NCBI GenBank assembly: GCA_902506225.1 | Contig: LR733345.1 | Coordinates: 2,418,001 to 2,482,000, forward strand | Reading direction: 5' to 3' | Length of the DNA: 64,000 nt | From: Faucicola sp902506225 | GTDB lineage: Bacteria; Pseudomonadota; Gammaproteobacteria; Pseudomonadales; Moraxellaceae | Shown: positions 9,157-18,517 of the stretch, piece by piece | Position numbering within the stretch: the first letter of the stretch is position 1 | Layout: each line of letters starts with the position of its first letter | Made by a program: the position numbers and the translations under genes | Notes under the pieces: generated by a model | The model's database searches: none | What the model saw: the letters and a program-made list of their open reading frames with translations, nothing else | Told to the model about the DNA's origin: nothing

Positions 9157-10026
9157 CTAGCTACTTTCTAATGTTTCATTCCCTGAGACTAAATCATTAT
9201 TTCGTTCATTTTTAATTAATATCTTTGCTAAGAGTAAACCCAGCTCAAATAATAGCCACATAGGAATCGCGAGCAACAGCATTGATACACCATCAGGCGG
9301 TGTCACTACCGCGGCGATCCCAAAACAGCCGACTATGATATAACGACGCTTATCTTCTAAAATTTGAGTAGAAACGATTCCGGCCATTATCAGCAATAAG
9401 GTAACCACTGGAATCTCAAAAGTCAGTCCAAACACCATAAATAGCTTGAGGGCAAAGCTCAGATAACTGTCAATATCGGTCATTGGTATAACGTTCTGCG
9501 GAGCGAACATAATAAAAAATTTCAATACCCCTTTGAGTACGACAAAGTAGGAAAAAGCAACACCCGCATAAAATAGAAATATCGAAGATAGCAGTACAGG
9601 AATGGCAATTTTCTTCTCTTTTTTATATAAGCCGGAAGCTACAAATGACCAAATTTGATACAGGATATAAGGCATTGCTAAAAATGCGGCGACGAATATC
9701 GTTAAGCGAATGGGTGCCATAAAGTTTGACGTTATATCAGTGGCAATCATGGTCGAATTGATGGGTAACTGCGCCACTAATGGGTCTGATAAAAGATTAT
9801 AAAGCTCGCGTGAAAATCCCACCAATACTAAGAATATAATTAAGACGACCACGCATATTCTTATTAAGTGCGTACGCAGCTCGATTAAATGTCCGGTAAT
9901 AGGCATATCGCCAAGCGTACCTAACGTATCTCCAGACTCACTATTCTGTGTTGTATCTGTTGGCGCCTCAAACTCTATATCTGTTATTTTTTCTTGTCGA
10001 CTTTTTTGCCGTTTAAATAGGCTCAC
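9157..10026 (-). CDS. tatC: Sec-independent protein translocase TatC
   Basis: This 289-aa inner-membrane protein is the signal-peptide receptor of the twin-arginine export system. After a hydrophilic leader of about 38 residues it shows MPITGHLIELRTHLIRICVV, the conserved N-terminal TatC motif with the recognition Glu. FVASGLYKKEKK and YLSFALKLFMVFGLTFEIPV follow, also family signatures. Six membrane helices are visible. It overlaps tatB by 4 bp. The set lies within the copper cluster, where the multicopper oxidase CopA has a twin-arginine signal, so this is probably a dedicated Tat copy. Confidence 0.95.
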   Translation of the reverse strand: MSLFKRQKSRQEKITDIEFEAPTDTTQNSESGDTLGTLGDMPITGHLIELRTHLIRICVVVLIIFLVLVGFSRELYNLLSDPLVAQLPINSTMIATDITSNFMAPIRLTIFVAAFLAMPYILYQIWSFVASGLYKKEKKIAIPVLLSSIFLFYAGVAFSYFVVLKGVLKFFIMFAPQNVIPMTDIDSYLSFALKLFMVFGLTFEIPVVTLLLIMAGIVSTQILEDKRRYIIVGCFGIAAVVTPPDGVSMLLLAIPMWLLFELGLLLAKILIKNERNNDLVSGNETLESS

Positions 10027-10418
10027 TGATCCGCCTCCTGTTTAATGAACGAGGAGGTAGTATTCTGTTGATGGTCTTTATCATAAGGGGTGATTGACTG
10101 ATGTGAAGCGTCTAGGCTTTGGTTCTGTGACTGCTCAAACTTTTGCATACTGCCACGCATTTCTGCTAATTCGCGCTTCATATCCGACTCGGTCTGACGG
10201 ATTTTCGCAAGTTCATTTTGCATTTGTTGACGTGTTTCAGCTAGATCAAGCTCAGCTTCTATTTCAGATTGTAGGGTGGATACTGTACGGCGCAGTTTGG
10301 CATACCATTGCCCAGCGGTACGTGCGGCTTGCGGCAGTTTTTCTGGGCCCAATACGATTAAAGCAATGACGCCAAACAAGAGTAATTCGGAAAACCCAAT
10401 ATCAAACATAACAGTCAC
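10023..10418 (-). CDS. tatB: Tat translocase subunit TatB
   Basis: This 131-aa protein has one N-terminal membrane helix (MFDIGFSELLLFGVIALIVL), the conserved GPEKLPQAARTAGQW hinge, then an amphipathic and coiled-coil region rich in Glu/Gln. The longer cytosolic tail and the GPEKLP motif separate TatB from TatA. With TatC it forms the signal-peptide receptor. It overlaps tatC by 4 bp and lies 46 bp downstream of tatA. The first codons (MTV) precede a second ATG encoding MFDIGF, which is the start seen in most TatB proteins; translation may begin there (10409). Confidence 0.93.
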   Translation of the reverse strand: MTVMFDIGFSELLLFGVIALIVLGPEKLPQAARTAGQWYAKLRRTVSTLQSEIEAELDLAETRQQMQNELAKIRQTESDMKRELAEMRGSMQKFEQSQNQSLDASHQSITPYDKDHQQNTTSSFIKQEADQ

Positions 10419-10464
10419 ATATATTAATAGACTACTTAGTGCCGCTATTTATAAGCGGCGCGCT

Positions 10465-10749
10465 TCATACTTTAGGCTGGTCATCAGTGGAAATAGGGCT
10501 GATTTCCATATCATCAGCCTGATTACCTACACGCGTATTTAAATCATTACTTGCAGCTGGCGTACTATTTTCATGGCTAAGCACATGATTTTTGCGAGCA
10601 TTCTCGGGTTCTTCATCTTTGACCGCTTCTTTAAAACCCTTCACCGCACCGCCTAAATCTTTACCTGCATTTTTAAGCTTGGCAGTACCAAATACGACCA
10701 CCACTACGACCAATAAAATCAGCCAATGTGTAATAGAAAAGCTGCCCAT
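10465..10749 (-). CDS. tatA: Tat translocase subunit TatA
   Basis: This 94-aa pore-forming subunit of the Tat system begins MGSFSITHWLILLVVVVVVF, the single membrane helix. GTAKLKNAGKDLGGAVKGFKEA follows, the amphipathic helix with the F-G-hinge-K pattern. The acidic C-terminal tail is poorly conserved, as usual. It is the first gene of the tatABC set, downstream of the copper ATPase gene by about 80 bp. Confidence 0.95.
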   Translation of the reverse strand: MGSFSITHWLILLVVVVVVFGTAKLKNAGKDLGGAVKGFKEAVKDEEPENARKNHVLSHENSTPAASNDLNTRVGNQADDMEISPISTDDQPKV

Positions 10750-10829
10750 AACGGTATCCTTATATTTTGTGATCTTGTTTAGACCAGTATGTGTCAGTGT
10801 GCTTTAGAACACTTTTTACCGTACCAGAA

Positions 10830-13439
10830 TTATAGTTTCAAACGGCGCAATCGCAGCGCGTTAGCAATCACCGAGAATGACGACAAGCTCATCGCTGCCG
10901 CTGCTATCATCGGACTGAGCAGAAGCCCAAATATGGGATAGAGCACACCTGCGGCAATAGGAACACCAAGTGCATTGTAGATAAAGGCAAAAAACAGATT
11001 CTGTCTGATATTGCGCATGGTGGCGTGGCTAAGCTTATAAGCTTTGGCAATGCCCATTAAATCACCTTTTAGCAGGGTAATGCCCGCACTCTCCATCGCC
11101 ACATCGGTACCGGTTCCCATAGCGATACCAACATTAGCTTGCGCTAGCGCTGGTGCGTCGTTGATACCATCACCCGCCATAGCGACCAATTTACCGCTGT
11201 CTTGCATTTCTTTGACGATACGGTTTTTATCCTCTGGTGAGACATCCGCATGAACTTCATCAATACCTAGTTTATTGGCGACTGCCTGCGCGGTTTTTTC
11301 GTTGTCACCGGTTAGCATCACAACTTTTAAACCTGCGTCATGAAGCAGTGAAATAGCCTCTTTAGTGCTTGGTTTAATAGGGTCAGCAACTGAAATAATA
11401 CCAGCAGCTTTACCGTCTATAGCCACAAACATTACCGTTTCACCGTCTTTTCTACGGACATCAGCTTTAGTGGACAGCTCATTATCAAAACTATTTAGGC
11501 TTTCCATAAGCTTAGAGTTACCAATAGCGACTTTCTTACCATCGACCACGGCTTGTACGCCTTCGCCAGTAGTCGAATTAAAGTCAGTAGCTTTAGGAAT
11601 AATGAGTGATCTTTCTTGAGCTGCTCTAACGATAGCTTCTGCTAAAGGATGCTCGCTAGCGCTTTCTACTGAGGCTACCAATGCGAGGAACTCGTCTTCA
11701 TCTTGACCTACCTGCGCATCAATTGCGGTAAGCTCGGGCTTACCAGCGGTCAGTGTTCCGGTCTTGTCGACGACAATGGTATCGACTTTTTCCATCCTCT
11801 CTAACGCTTCAGCATTTTTGATGAGGACGCCGTTTTGCGCGCCTTTGCCGGTACCAACCATAATGGACATCGGCGTCGCTAGACCAAGGGCACAAGGACA
11901 AGCAATAATCAGTACCGCAATCGCGTTAACCAAAGCATAGGTCATAGCGGGCTCAGGGCCGAATATCGCCCAGACAATAAAGGTAATGACGGAGCAAATA
12001 AGCACGATCGGTACGAACCACCCAGCTACCTTATCTACCAATTTCTGTATAGGTGCGCGGCTACGCTGGGCTTCAGCAACCATTTGTACAATTTTAGATA
12101 ATACTGAATCTGCTCCAACATTGACCGCTTCGATTAATAGCGTTCCGGTGCCATTTACCGTACCACCAGTCACTGTATCTCCTGCTACTTTTGATACAGG
12201 GATTGGCTCACCCGTCACCATTGATTCATCAACACTACTATTACCATCGATCACTGTACCATCTACGGGTATTTTCTCACCTGGTCTAACCCGTAACTTA
12301 TCGCCAGTGACAACCTCATCAAGCGAGACTTCGATCTCTTCTCCGTTTTCGTCAACACGTCTTGCGGTTGGTGGTGCGAGCTCAAGCAAAGCTCTAATCG
12401 CACCTGAAGTTTGACTTCTAGCTTTGAGCTCTAATACTTGACCCAACAATACTAAGGTCACAATGACCGCTGCTGCTTCATAGTAGACTCCGACTTGACC
12501 AGAGGCATCTCTAAAACTGTCTGGGAAAATATCGGGAAAAAAGGTCGCGACAATACTAAAAACATAAGCAGCGCCTACGCCTATCGCAATCAAGGTAAAC
12601 ATATTAAAATTGCGGCTTTTTATAGACTGCCAGCCACGGACGAAAAACGGGGCGCCCCCCCAAAGCACTACAGGTGTCGCAAGCACCAACTCAGCCCATT
12701 GTAAAACCTGTGAAGGTATACCATACTGACTAAAGTCAACTCCAAACATACCGCTCATCACATATATTAATAGCGGTACCGTCAACACGGTACATATCCA
12801 AAAACGACGAGTCATGTCGTCAAGCTCTGAGGTGTCCTCTTCACCGATAGTAAGCTTTTCGGGCTCAAGCGCCATACCACATATCGGACAACCGCTATTT
12901 CTAACGTCTCTGACTTCAGGATGCATAGGACAGGTATATACCGTGCCCTCGTAATCAGCAGGTACTTTATCGTATTTACCGCCTTTAACAGATTTTACTC
13001 CGCTACTATCAGTATCCTTTCCATGACAGCTAGCGTGACTATCATCTTTAGCAACTTCGTCTTCAGGTTTAAGAAACATGCCACATATTGGGCAGTCACT
13101 TTTTTCAACATCTCTTACTTCTGGATGCATAGGACAAATATAGACCGTACCGCTATAATTTTCCGGTATCTTGTCGTACTTATCGTCTTCGACAGAATTT
13201 ACCTCATTACTATTATTAGCATCCGCTCCATGACAATGCGCATGACTATCTTCATGGTTGTTGGATTCAGCAACCTCGTCTTCAGGTTTAAGAAACATGC
13301 CACATATTGGGCAGTCACTTTTTTCAACATCTCTTACTTCTGGATGCATAGGACAAATATAGACCGTACCGCTATAATTTTCCGGTACTTTATCGTACTG
13401 ACCACCTTTGATAGATTTTTCATCGGCAATATGTTTCAT
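10830..13439 (-). CDS. copF: Copper-exporting P1B-type ATPase with three HMBD repeats
   Basis: It pumps Cu(I) out of the cytoplasm. The N-terminal 200 residues contain three copies of a small heavy-metal-binding domain with YICPMHPEVRDVEKSDCPIC as core. No classical CxxC HMA domain is visible. Eight membrane helices follow, with the metal site motif ACPCALGLATP, the phosphorylation motif DKTGTLTAGKPE, the nucleotide-domain SASEHPLAEAI and hinge MLTGDNEKTAQAVA/AGDGINDAPALA. The frame also opens at a TTG (13460), but the ATG at 13439 has an AAGGAG ribosome-binding site 7 bp upstream and is chosen (869 aa). It lies in the cop cluster between the DUF305 gene and tatA. Confidence 0.93.
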   Translation of the reverse strand: MKHIADEKSIKGGQYDKVPENYSGTVYICPMHPEVRDVEKSDCPICGMFLKPEDEVAESNNHEDSHAHCHGADANNSNEVNSVEDDKYDKIPENYSGTVYICPMHPEVRDVEKSDCPICGMFLKPEDEVAKDDSHASCHGKDTDSSGVKSVKGGKYDKVPADYEGTVYTCPMHPEVRDVRNSGCPICGMALEPEKLTIGEEDTSELDDMTRRFWICTVLTVPLLIYVMSGMFGVDFSQYGIPSQVLQWAELVLATPVVLWGGAPFFVRGWQSIKSRNFNMFTLIAIGVGAAYVFSIVATFFPDIFPDSFRDASGQVGVYYEAAAVIVTLVLLGQVLELKARSQTSGAIRALLELAPPTARRVDENGEEIEVSLDEVVTGDKLRVRPGEKIPVDGTVIDGNSSVDESMVTGEPIPVSKVAGDTVTGGTVNGTGTLLIEAVNVGADSVLSKIVQMVAEAQRSRAPIQKLVDKVAGWFVPIVLICSVITFIVWAIFGPEPAMTYALVNAIAVLIIACPCALGLATPMSIMVGTGKGAQNGVLIKNAEALERMEKVDTIVVDKTGTLTAGKPELTAIDAQVGQDEDEFLALVASVESASEHPLAEAIVRAAQERSLIIPKATDFNSTTGEGVQAVVDGKKVAIGNSKLMESLNSFDNELSTKADVRRKDGETVMFVAIDGKAAGIISVADPIKPSTKEAISLLHDAGLKVVMLTGDNEKTAQAVANKLGIDEVHADVSPEDKNRIVKEMQDSGKLVAMAGDGINDAPALAQANVGIAMGTGTDVAMESAGITLLKGDLMGIAKAYKLSHATMRNIRQNLFFAFIYNALGVPIAAGVLYPIFGLLLSPMIAAAAMSLSSFSVIANALRLRRLKL
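13058..13387. repeat. 111-bp direct repeat inside the copper ATPase gene
   Basis: Positions 13058-13168 and 13277-13387 are identical over 111 bp with a 219-bp (73-codon) period. Each encodes the core of one heavy-metal-binding repeat. The third repeat (about 12845-12965) is more diverged. The perfect identity points to a recent in-frame duplication. Confidence 0.85.
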
Positions 13440-13496
13440 AAAACCACTCCTTGAAGACAATAAATATTGATAATAAGTACAACTCTTAAAGCACTA

Positions 13497-13973
13497 TCAC
13501 TCAAGAAGCGCTTGCATCTCAGCAATTTCACGTTTTTGTGCTTCTATAATGCCATCCGCTAAATCTCGTACTCGTGGATCTTCAATATCAGCGCGCGAAC
13601 TGGTTGAAATAGCAATCGAGTGATGAGGTATCATGGCTTGCATCCAATCGACTTGATCAACCGTTGCTTGAGAGCGCACGCCCCACAGCCCAACGGCAAA
13701 CATTACTACACTTATTCCATAAACCAGTAAATTAATCTTAGTCTTTTTATACATATTGCTCATAAAGGCGAGCATGATAATCGCCATGACTGCGCCCATA
13801 TATAATGCCATATAGGCTCTGGTTTCACTAAAATAAACATGATCCAGCTGATAGGTATTAAAATACATCATGATAAACATTACAATCGTAGACGTAAGAA
13901 TCATCAAAGTGAACTTCACATAAGGATTCATGCCCTGTTGATGATTCATGTTACCTTGATTTGAAGTATTCAT
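13497..13973 (-). CDS. DUF305-like membrane protein
   Basis: This 158-aa protein has three N-terminal membrane helices (about residues 18-38, 53-73, 82-98) followed by a periplasm- or cytosol-facing tail, WMQAMIPHHSIAISTSSRADIEDPRVRDLADGII. The MIPHH motif and the four-helix, ferritin-like tail are typical of DUF305 proteins, which are common in metal-resistance clusters. The two adjacent His residues may bind copper. It is separated from copB by 27 bp. Confidence 0.8.
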   Translation of the reverse strand: MNTSNQGNMNHQQGMNPYVKFTLMILTSTIVMFIMMYFNTYQLDHVYFSETRAYMALYMGAVMAIIMLAFMSNMYKKTKINLLVYGISVVMFAVGLWGVRSQATVDQVDWMQAMIPHHSIAISTSSRADIEDPRVRDLADGIIEAQKREIAEMQALLE

Positions 13974-14000
13974 AATATACCCCTTATTATTTTAATAATG

Positions 14001-15230
14001 TTAGAACCAGAATGTAACCCCCGCAGTCAAACTACTGCTATCAACCGATTTATTTTCTTGACGGCGCAAATCTCGAGCATCGCCTAAAGCCGTACTGTAA
14101 CTAACCCCTACATAAGGTGCAAGTTGACGATTTAAAGTCTCGTACATTAATCTAACTTCAGCGTCAAAATCATTGAACCCTTTAGCAATACCGTTATCAG
14201 TATCGTCTTTACTAAAGGCTGTCAGCCCTACTTCTGGTCTGACAACCCAACGCTGAGTCAAACGCCACTCATATGCCGTACCTAAGTCAAGACGTACTTG
14301 ACCATCAGTATAGAGATAGGCTCTTGCATCTGTTTCAACAAAGTATGGTGCAGTACCTACGATACCCGCCATAAGGGCAGCCTTATCGTTTTTGGTATCA
14401 TAAGCGACACCTGCTTCACCATTCCAAAAAATACTTAGCGGCTTCCAATAAGCCAGTGAGGTCAGACTATCAATTTTTTTATCGTCCTTAGTCTCAACAC
14501 TACCTTCGCTGCGTACAGCTAGGCGTCGCTCATCTTTTCCATACCAAGCATCCACCTCATAGTTAATCTGATCGTCATCAAACTGATAGCCCAACTGTTC
14601 TACAGAAACACCCCATAACGGCATATCACCCATCATCATAGGCTGACCATAGCGTCCATAGGGAACGCCGTTTGAATAGTCAGGACTGCGAGCATCAGCT
14701 GGAGCTTTACCACCTTGCATACCTGACATATCCATACTGCCATGGTCCATACCTGACATATCCATTTTGCTATGGTCCATGCCTGACATATCCATTTTGC
14801 TATGGTCCATGCCTGACATATCCATTTTGCCATGGTCCATGCCTGACATGTCCATTTTGCCATGGTCCATGCCTGACATATCCATTTTGCTATGGTCCAT
14901 ATCCGACATGTCCATTTTGCTATGGTCCATGCCTGACATATCCATTTTGCTATGATCCATGCCTGACATATCCATACAGCCATGGTCCATGCCTGACATA
15001 TCCATTTTGCTATGGTCCATGCCTGACATATCCATACAGCCATGGTTCATGCCTGACATATCCATTTTGCTATGATCCATATCCGACATGTCCATTTTGC
15101 TGTGGTCCATGCCCGACATAGTTATGTCTTTTTTAACCGTGGACGGGTCAGCAGCATTAGCAAATGATGATGCTAATAATACCAATGATGATACCCCGGC
15201 GAACCGTAAACCTACTTTATGTATTTTCAT
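14001..15230 (-). CDS. copB: Copper resistance outer-membrane protein CopB with Met/His repeat
   Basis: This 409-aa outer-membrane copper-binding protein has a cleavable signal peptide (KIHKVGLRFAGVSSLVLLAS, then SFANA), then about 13 repeats of a ten-residue unit MDHSKMDMSG (residues about 38-170), then the CopB barrel domain (YGRYGQPMMMGDMPLWGVSV onward). The C-terminal residue is Phe (TAGVTFWF), as expected for insertion by BAM. A GTG at 15242 would add four residues; the ATG at 15230 gives the better signal peptide. It is 31 bp downstream of the multicopper oxidase gene. Two repeat units carry HGC instead of HSK. Confidence 0.93.
   Translation of the reverse strand: MKIHKVGLRFAGVSSLVLLASSFANAADPSTVKKDITMSGMDHSKMDMSDMDHSKMDMSGMNHGCMDMSGMDHSKMDMSGMDHGCMDMSGMDHSKMDMSGMDHSKMDMSDMDHSKMDMSGMDHGKMDMSGMDHGKMDMSGMDHSKMDMSGMDHSKMDMSGMDHGSMDMSGMQGGKAPADARSPDYSNGVPYGRYGQPMMMGDMPLWGVSVEQLGYQFDDDQINYEVDAWYGKDERRLAVRSEGSVETKDDKKIDSLTSLAYWKPLSIFWNGEAGVAYDTKNDKAALMAGIVGTAPYFVETDARAYLYTDGQVRLDLGTAYEWRLTQRWVVRPEVGLTAFSKDDTDNGIAKGFNDFDAEVRLMYETLNRQLAPYVGVSYSTALGDARDLRRQENKSVDSSSLTAGVTFWF
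14703..15118. repeat. 30-bp tandem repeat encoding the CopB MDHSKMDMSG units
   Basis: About 13 tandem copies of a 30-bp unit (on the plus strand TGCCTGACATATCCATTTTG and variants). Copies differ by one to three bases, so copy number may vary between strains. Long open frames in other phases here are artefacts of the repeat. Confidence 0.9.
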
Positions 15231-15261
15231 CTCATCTCTCACTTAACCATCAAAGATTTGC

Positions 15262-16968
15262 TTAAACGACCGCCACTTCTCTAAACATACCGGCTTCCAT
15301 GTGATAGAGCAGATGACAATGCCATGCCCATCGACCAGCTTCTCCTGTGACATCAAAGCTAATTTTTTGTGCCGGTTGCACCATAATAGTATGCTTGCGC
15401 ACCTGAAACTCGCCGTTAGGCATGCGCAAATCGCTCCACATCCCATGTAAATGCATCGGATGATTCATCATTGTGTCATTGACTAAGGTGATACGGACGC
15501 GCTCATTCGGCTTAATATTGACCGGCGTGGCCTCACTGAACTTAACCCCATCAAACGCCCAAATATAGCGCGCCATGTTACCGGTTAAATGTAGCTCGAT
15601 CTCTCGGGTAGGCTTGCGCTGCTCCGCAAATATTGCCTCATCGACAGAGCGTAGCTGACTATAATTCAATACCTCTCTATTAATATTGCGCAGGTTGATA
15701 CCTGGATCGTCAAGGTTCATACGTGGACTGTCCACACGCATATCAGACTTAAAGTCATATTCTGTTTTAGCGTGACGGGCTTTATAACCATTAGCACCCA
15801 TAGCACCCATCATATCTGACATGGTGAGCCATTCAATTTTGTCCATAGCAGGCGTTGCCGCACGAGCACCTTCTTTGGTGGCAAGCGTTGCTGCGACATA
15901 GCCCGAACGGTCTATGTTTTGGGCAAATATGGTATGCGCATCTTTGGTCGGGGTGACAATGACATCATAGGTTTCAGCCACGCCAATGCGAAAGTCATCA
16001 ATCGCAACTGGGGCGACATCAATGCCATCGGTTGCCACCACAGTCATTTTGAGACCGGGTATGCGCACATCAAAGATAGTTTGTGCTGAGGCATTGATAA
16101 AGCGTAATTTAACGCGCTGTCCTGCTTTGACGATTTGCGCCCAATTAGCTGCGGTCGTTTTGCCATTGATAAGGTAGGTAAATGTGTTTTCACCCGACAA
16201 GTCCGTAAAATCAGTGGGCATCATGCGCATCTGATTCCAACTTTTGCGCTTATCAAACGCGGTTTTCAGATCTGTTTCGGCAATATCAGCAAGCAATTTT
16301 TTGAAGTCTGGTAGATGGTAGTTGTCAAAGTCTGAGCGCTGTTTGAGCAGCTTCAAGAGATTATGCGGGTTGCGGCTGGTCCAATCACTAAGCACGATCA
16401 CATGGTCTTCGTCGATAGGATGACGCTCACGCCCTTTAGGTTCAATCACAATGGCACCCAGCATACCGGTTTGTTCTTGGAACCCACTGTGTGAGTGATA
16501 CCAATAAGTGCCTGATTGTACTAATTTGAATTTATAAGTAAAGGTGCTGTTTGCTGGAATACCATCAAAGCTAATGCCCGGCACCCCATCCATCTCAAAC
16601 GGTAATAGTATTCCATGCCAATGGATAGAGGTTGATTCATCCATCTGATTATGAACACGTATCACCACCGTATCGCCCTCGCGCATTTTTAGCGTCGGTG
16701 CTGGTAGTGAATCATTGATGAGCGTCGCCATGCTCTTTTTGCCGTTGACAATAACGGACTGTTTACTGACGTATAAATCAAACTCTTTGCCTGTCAATAC
16801 AGGTACTTTATGAACGTTTTGATCACTATTAATCGTAGCGCCCTGACTGCCTGAGCGACTCGATTGTCCCAGTGCGCTACTAGCAATAGTCGGCATCAAG
16901 GAGGCACCAAGGACAGCAGAGGATCCGGTTAAAAAACGTCGGCGGTTCAGTATGTTCTGTTTATTCAT
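15262..16968 (-). CDS. copA: Multicopper oxidase CopA, Tat-exported
   Basis: This 568-aa periplasmic oxidase of Cu(I) has the twin-arginine signal NRRRFLTGSSAVLGASLMP at residues 8-26. Copper-site motifs in order are SIHWHGILLPFEMDGV and GTYWYHSHSGFQEQTG in domain 1, NHPMHLHGMWSDL near residue 500, and WAWHCHLLYHMEAGM at the C-terminus (types 1, 2 and 3 sites). It lacks a long Met-rich insertion; CopB carries that instead. It belongs to the cop operon and is the obvious substrate of the adjacent tatABC set. Confidence 0.96.
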   Translation of the reverse strand: MNKQNILNRRRFLTGSSAVLGASLMPTIASSALGQSSRSGSQGATINSDQNVHKVPVLTGKEFDLYVSKQSVIVNGKKSMATLINDSLPAPTLKMREGDTVVIRVHNQMDESTSIHWHGILLPFEMDGVPGISFDGIPANSTFTYKFKLVQSGTYWYHSHSGFQEQTGMLGAIVIEPKGRERHPIDEDHVIVLSDWTSRNPHNLLKLLKQRSDFDNYHLPDFKKLLADIAETDLKTAFDKRKSWNQMRMMPTDFTDLSGENTFTYLINGKTTAANWAQIVKAGQRVKLRFINASAQTIFDVRIPGLKMTVVATDGIDVAPVAIDDFRIGVAETYDVIVTPTKDAHTIFAQNIDRSGYVAATLATKEGARAATPAMDKIEWLTMSDMMGAMGANGYKARHAKTEYDFKSDMRVDSPRMNLDDPGINLRNINREVLNYSQLRSVDEAIFAEQRKPTREIELHLTGNMARYIWAFDGVKFSEATPVNIKPNERVRITLVNDTMMNHPMHLHGMWSDLRMPNGEFQVRKHTIMVQPAQKISFDVTGEAGRWAWHCHLLYHMEAGMFREVAVV

Positions 16969-17061
16969 AATGATAACCTTATTTAATTTGAGAGATGGTG
17001 GTTAAGCTTATAGTTATAATATTTCGATATTTAATAGAATCTACTCGCATCTAAGACAACA

Positions 17062-17700
17062 CTACAGCTGCTGCTGAGGAGACTCAATAGCGGCATAAAC
17101 TTCTGTGGTGCCGTCTTTATTAAGCTGCATTACCTTATAAGGCATGAATTTATCTTCATACTCCATACCTGGGCTACCAACCGGCATATTCGGTACAGCA
17201 AGTCCAATAGCTTGTGCAGGAGGATTTGCTAAGAATTCAGCCATGTGTTTAGCAGGGACATGCCCTTCAAAGACAAAACCGTCGGTGGTAACGGTGGTAT
17301 GACAAGAACGCATTTGCTGTGGTACGCCATAACGCTCCTTAAATAAGGATAGATCTGCAACATCTTGCGTGGTTGCGTTTAATCCATTACCTTCTGCATA
17401 GCCTACCCACTCTTTGCAGCAGCCGCAGTTGGCATCTTTATAAACCGTGGCTGAGACGTTTTTGAGTAATGATGACGAGCTGTTAACGGGAGCATTTGCA
17501 GGAGCAGAACTTTCATTCTGTACTTGTGCATTCTGGGCAGCAGACTGTTCAACCTGTACTGGTTGAGAATCAGAGCCACTGATATTAGATTGGCTGCAAG
17601 CGGCTAGCGTTAACGAGAGTGACGATGTCACCACCAATAAAAGGACACGACCGGATAACCAGTTATGTCCATTAGAAAACACATGTGTGTAATGTCTCAT
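17062..17700 (-). CDS. DUF411 metal-binding protein (CopG-like)
   Basis: This 212-aa protein has an N-terminal membrane anchor or lipoprotein-type signal (LLLVVTSSLSLTLAACSQSN, lipobox LAAC), a Gln/Ser/Ala linker, and a DUF411 domain: SATVYKDANCGCCKEWVGYA with a CxCC metal site, then FKERYGVPQQMRSCHTTVTT and VPNMPVGSPGMEYED. DUF411 proteins accompany copper and silver resistance operons and resemble thioredoxin-fold copper-binding proteins. Cell location is the periplasm or inner leaflet of the outer membrane (inferred). Confidence 0.87.
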   Translation of the reverse strand: MRHYTHVFSNGHNWLSGRVLLLVVTSSLSLTLAACSQSNISGSDSQPVQVEQSAAQNAQVQNESSAPANAPVNSSSSLLKNVSATVYKDANCGCCKEWVGYAEGNGLNATTQDVADLSLFKERYGVPQQMRSCHTTVTTDGFVFEGHVPAKHMAEFLANPPAQAIGLAVPNMPVGSPGMEYEDKFMPYKVMQLNKDGTTEVYAAIESPQQQL

Positions 17701-17865
17701 TAAATTAATCCTAAACGTCTATTGTTATGCTCGCTATTCTAAAAACTTACACCCTATATTTGAATTCTTATGTACTTAACTAAAAACATTAAATGTAGCA
17801 CTGTTTAGTACTACATTGGTGATAGCGACAACCGTGAGTTAGGAGACTTTCATATCTAGAAAGTA

Positions 17866-18456
17866 TTAATGCTGCATTCCAGATCCATCATCCGACATAT
17901 TCATCTCACCATCAGATGACACGTCCATCATATCGTCATCTATCCTAGTGGTTAGCATCGTGTACTGAGCTTCATCCAATTTAGGTAACGATCTGATAAA
18001 AGCAACCATTGCCCACATTCTAGCGTCATCATGAGAGGCGCCCCATGCAGGCATTCCCGAAGCCATAATTCCGTGTTTGATTGCCCAAAAGCTTTGCTTT
18101 GCACCGTCCGCTGTTTGATAACGTTTGACGATCTCAGCCTTAGTGAAGTTAGGTGGCTTTGGATATAAGCTTTCGCTAAAGTCAGTTTTGTCCACTCCCG
18201 GAGATAAGTGACAACCTGCACACATATCTTTATAGTCCGCGCCCCCAGAGCTGATATCGACCTTCTCTAAATCTGGTACCACAATATCTTTACTGGCATT
18301 TGCTATGGAACGATTGCGAGCGGTTTCCAAAAAGCTAAACATCATTGGGCTATGCTCTTGGTCAGCTCCCACATAGACAACGCCACTGGTAACAATCGCA
18401 AACACGCTAACGATTGCCACAAATACAGTAAAGAGCGCACCCAATAAAAATTTCAT
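17866..18456 (-). CDS. Membrane-anchored c-type cytochrome of the copper cluster
   Basis: This 196-aa protein has an N-terminal membrane helix (about residues 3-29) followed by a single-haem cytochrome c domain. The haem site is DMCAGCHLSPGVDK (CxxCH), with the likely axial Met in GIMASGMPAWGASHDDARMW. The tail is acidic and Met-rich (DDDMMDVSSDGEMNMSDDGS), so it may bind copper. It lies between a Met/His-rich small protein and the DUF411 gene. Electron transfer to CopA or the respiratory chain is inference. Confidence 0.85.
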   Translation of the reverse strand: MKFLLGALFTVFVAIVSVFAIVTSGVVYVGADQEHSPMMFSFLETARNRSIANASKDIVVPDLEKVDISSGGADYKDMCAGCHLSPGVDKTDFSESLYPKPPNFTKAEIVKRYQTADGAKQSFWAIKHGIMASGMPAWGASHDDARMWAMVAFIRSLPKLDEAQYTMLTTRIDDDMMDVSSDGEMNMSDDGSGMQH

Positions 18457-18517
18457 ATGTTTTCCTATAAATTTATTTCCGTTAAGTGTTGACTGCTATT
18501 TAACAGAGCTAAAATTT

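Noticed and set aside
12921..13454. 177-codon plus-strand frame opposite the copper ATPase
   Set aside because: It is an antisense shadow of the HMBD repeats; the ATPase frame carries all catalytic motifs.
14636..15121. Long frames on both strands opposite and within copB
   Set aside because: They arise from the 30-bp tandem repeat; only the CopB frame has a signal peptide and barrel domain.
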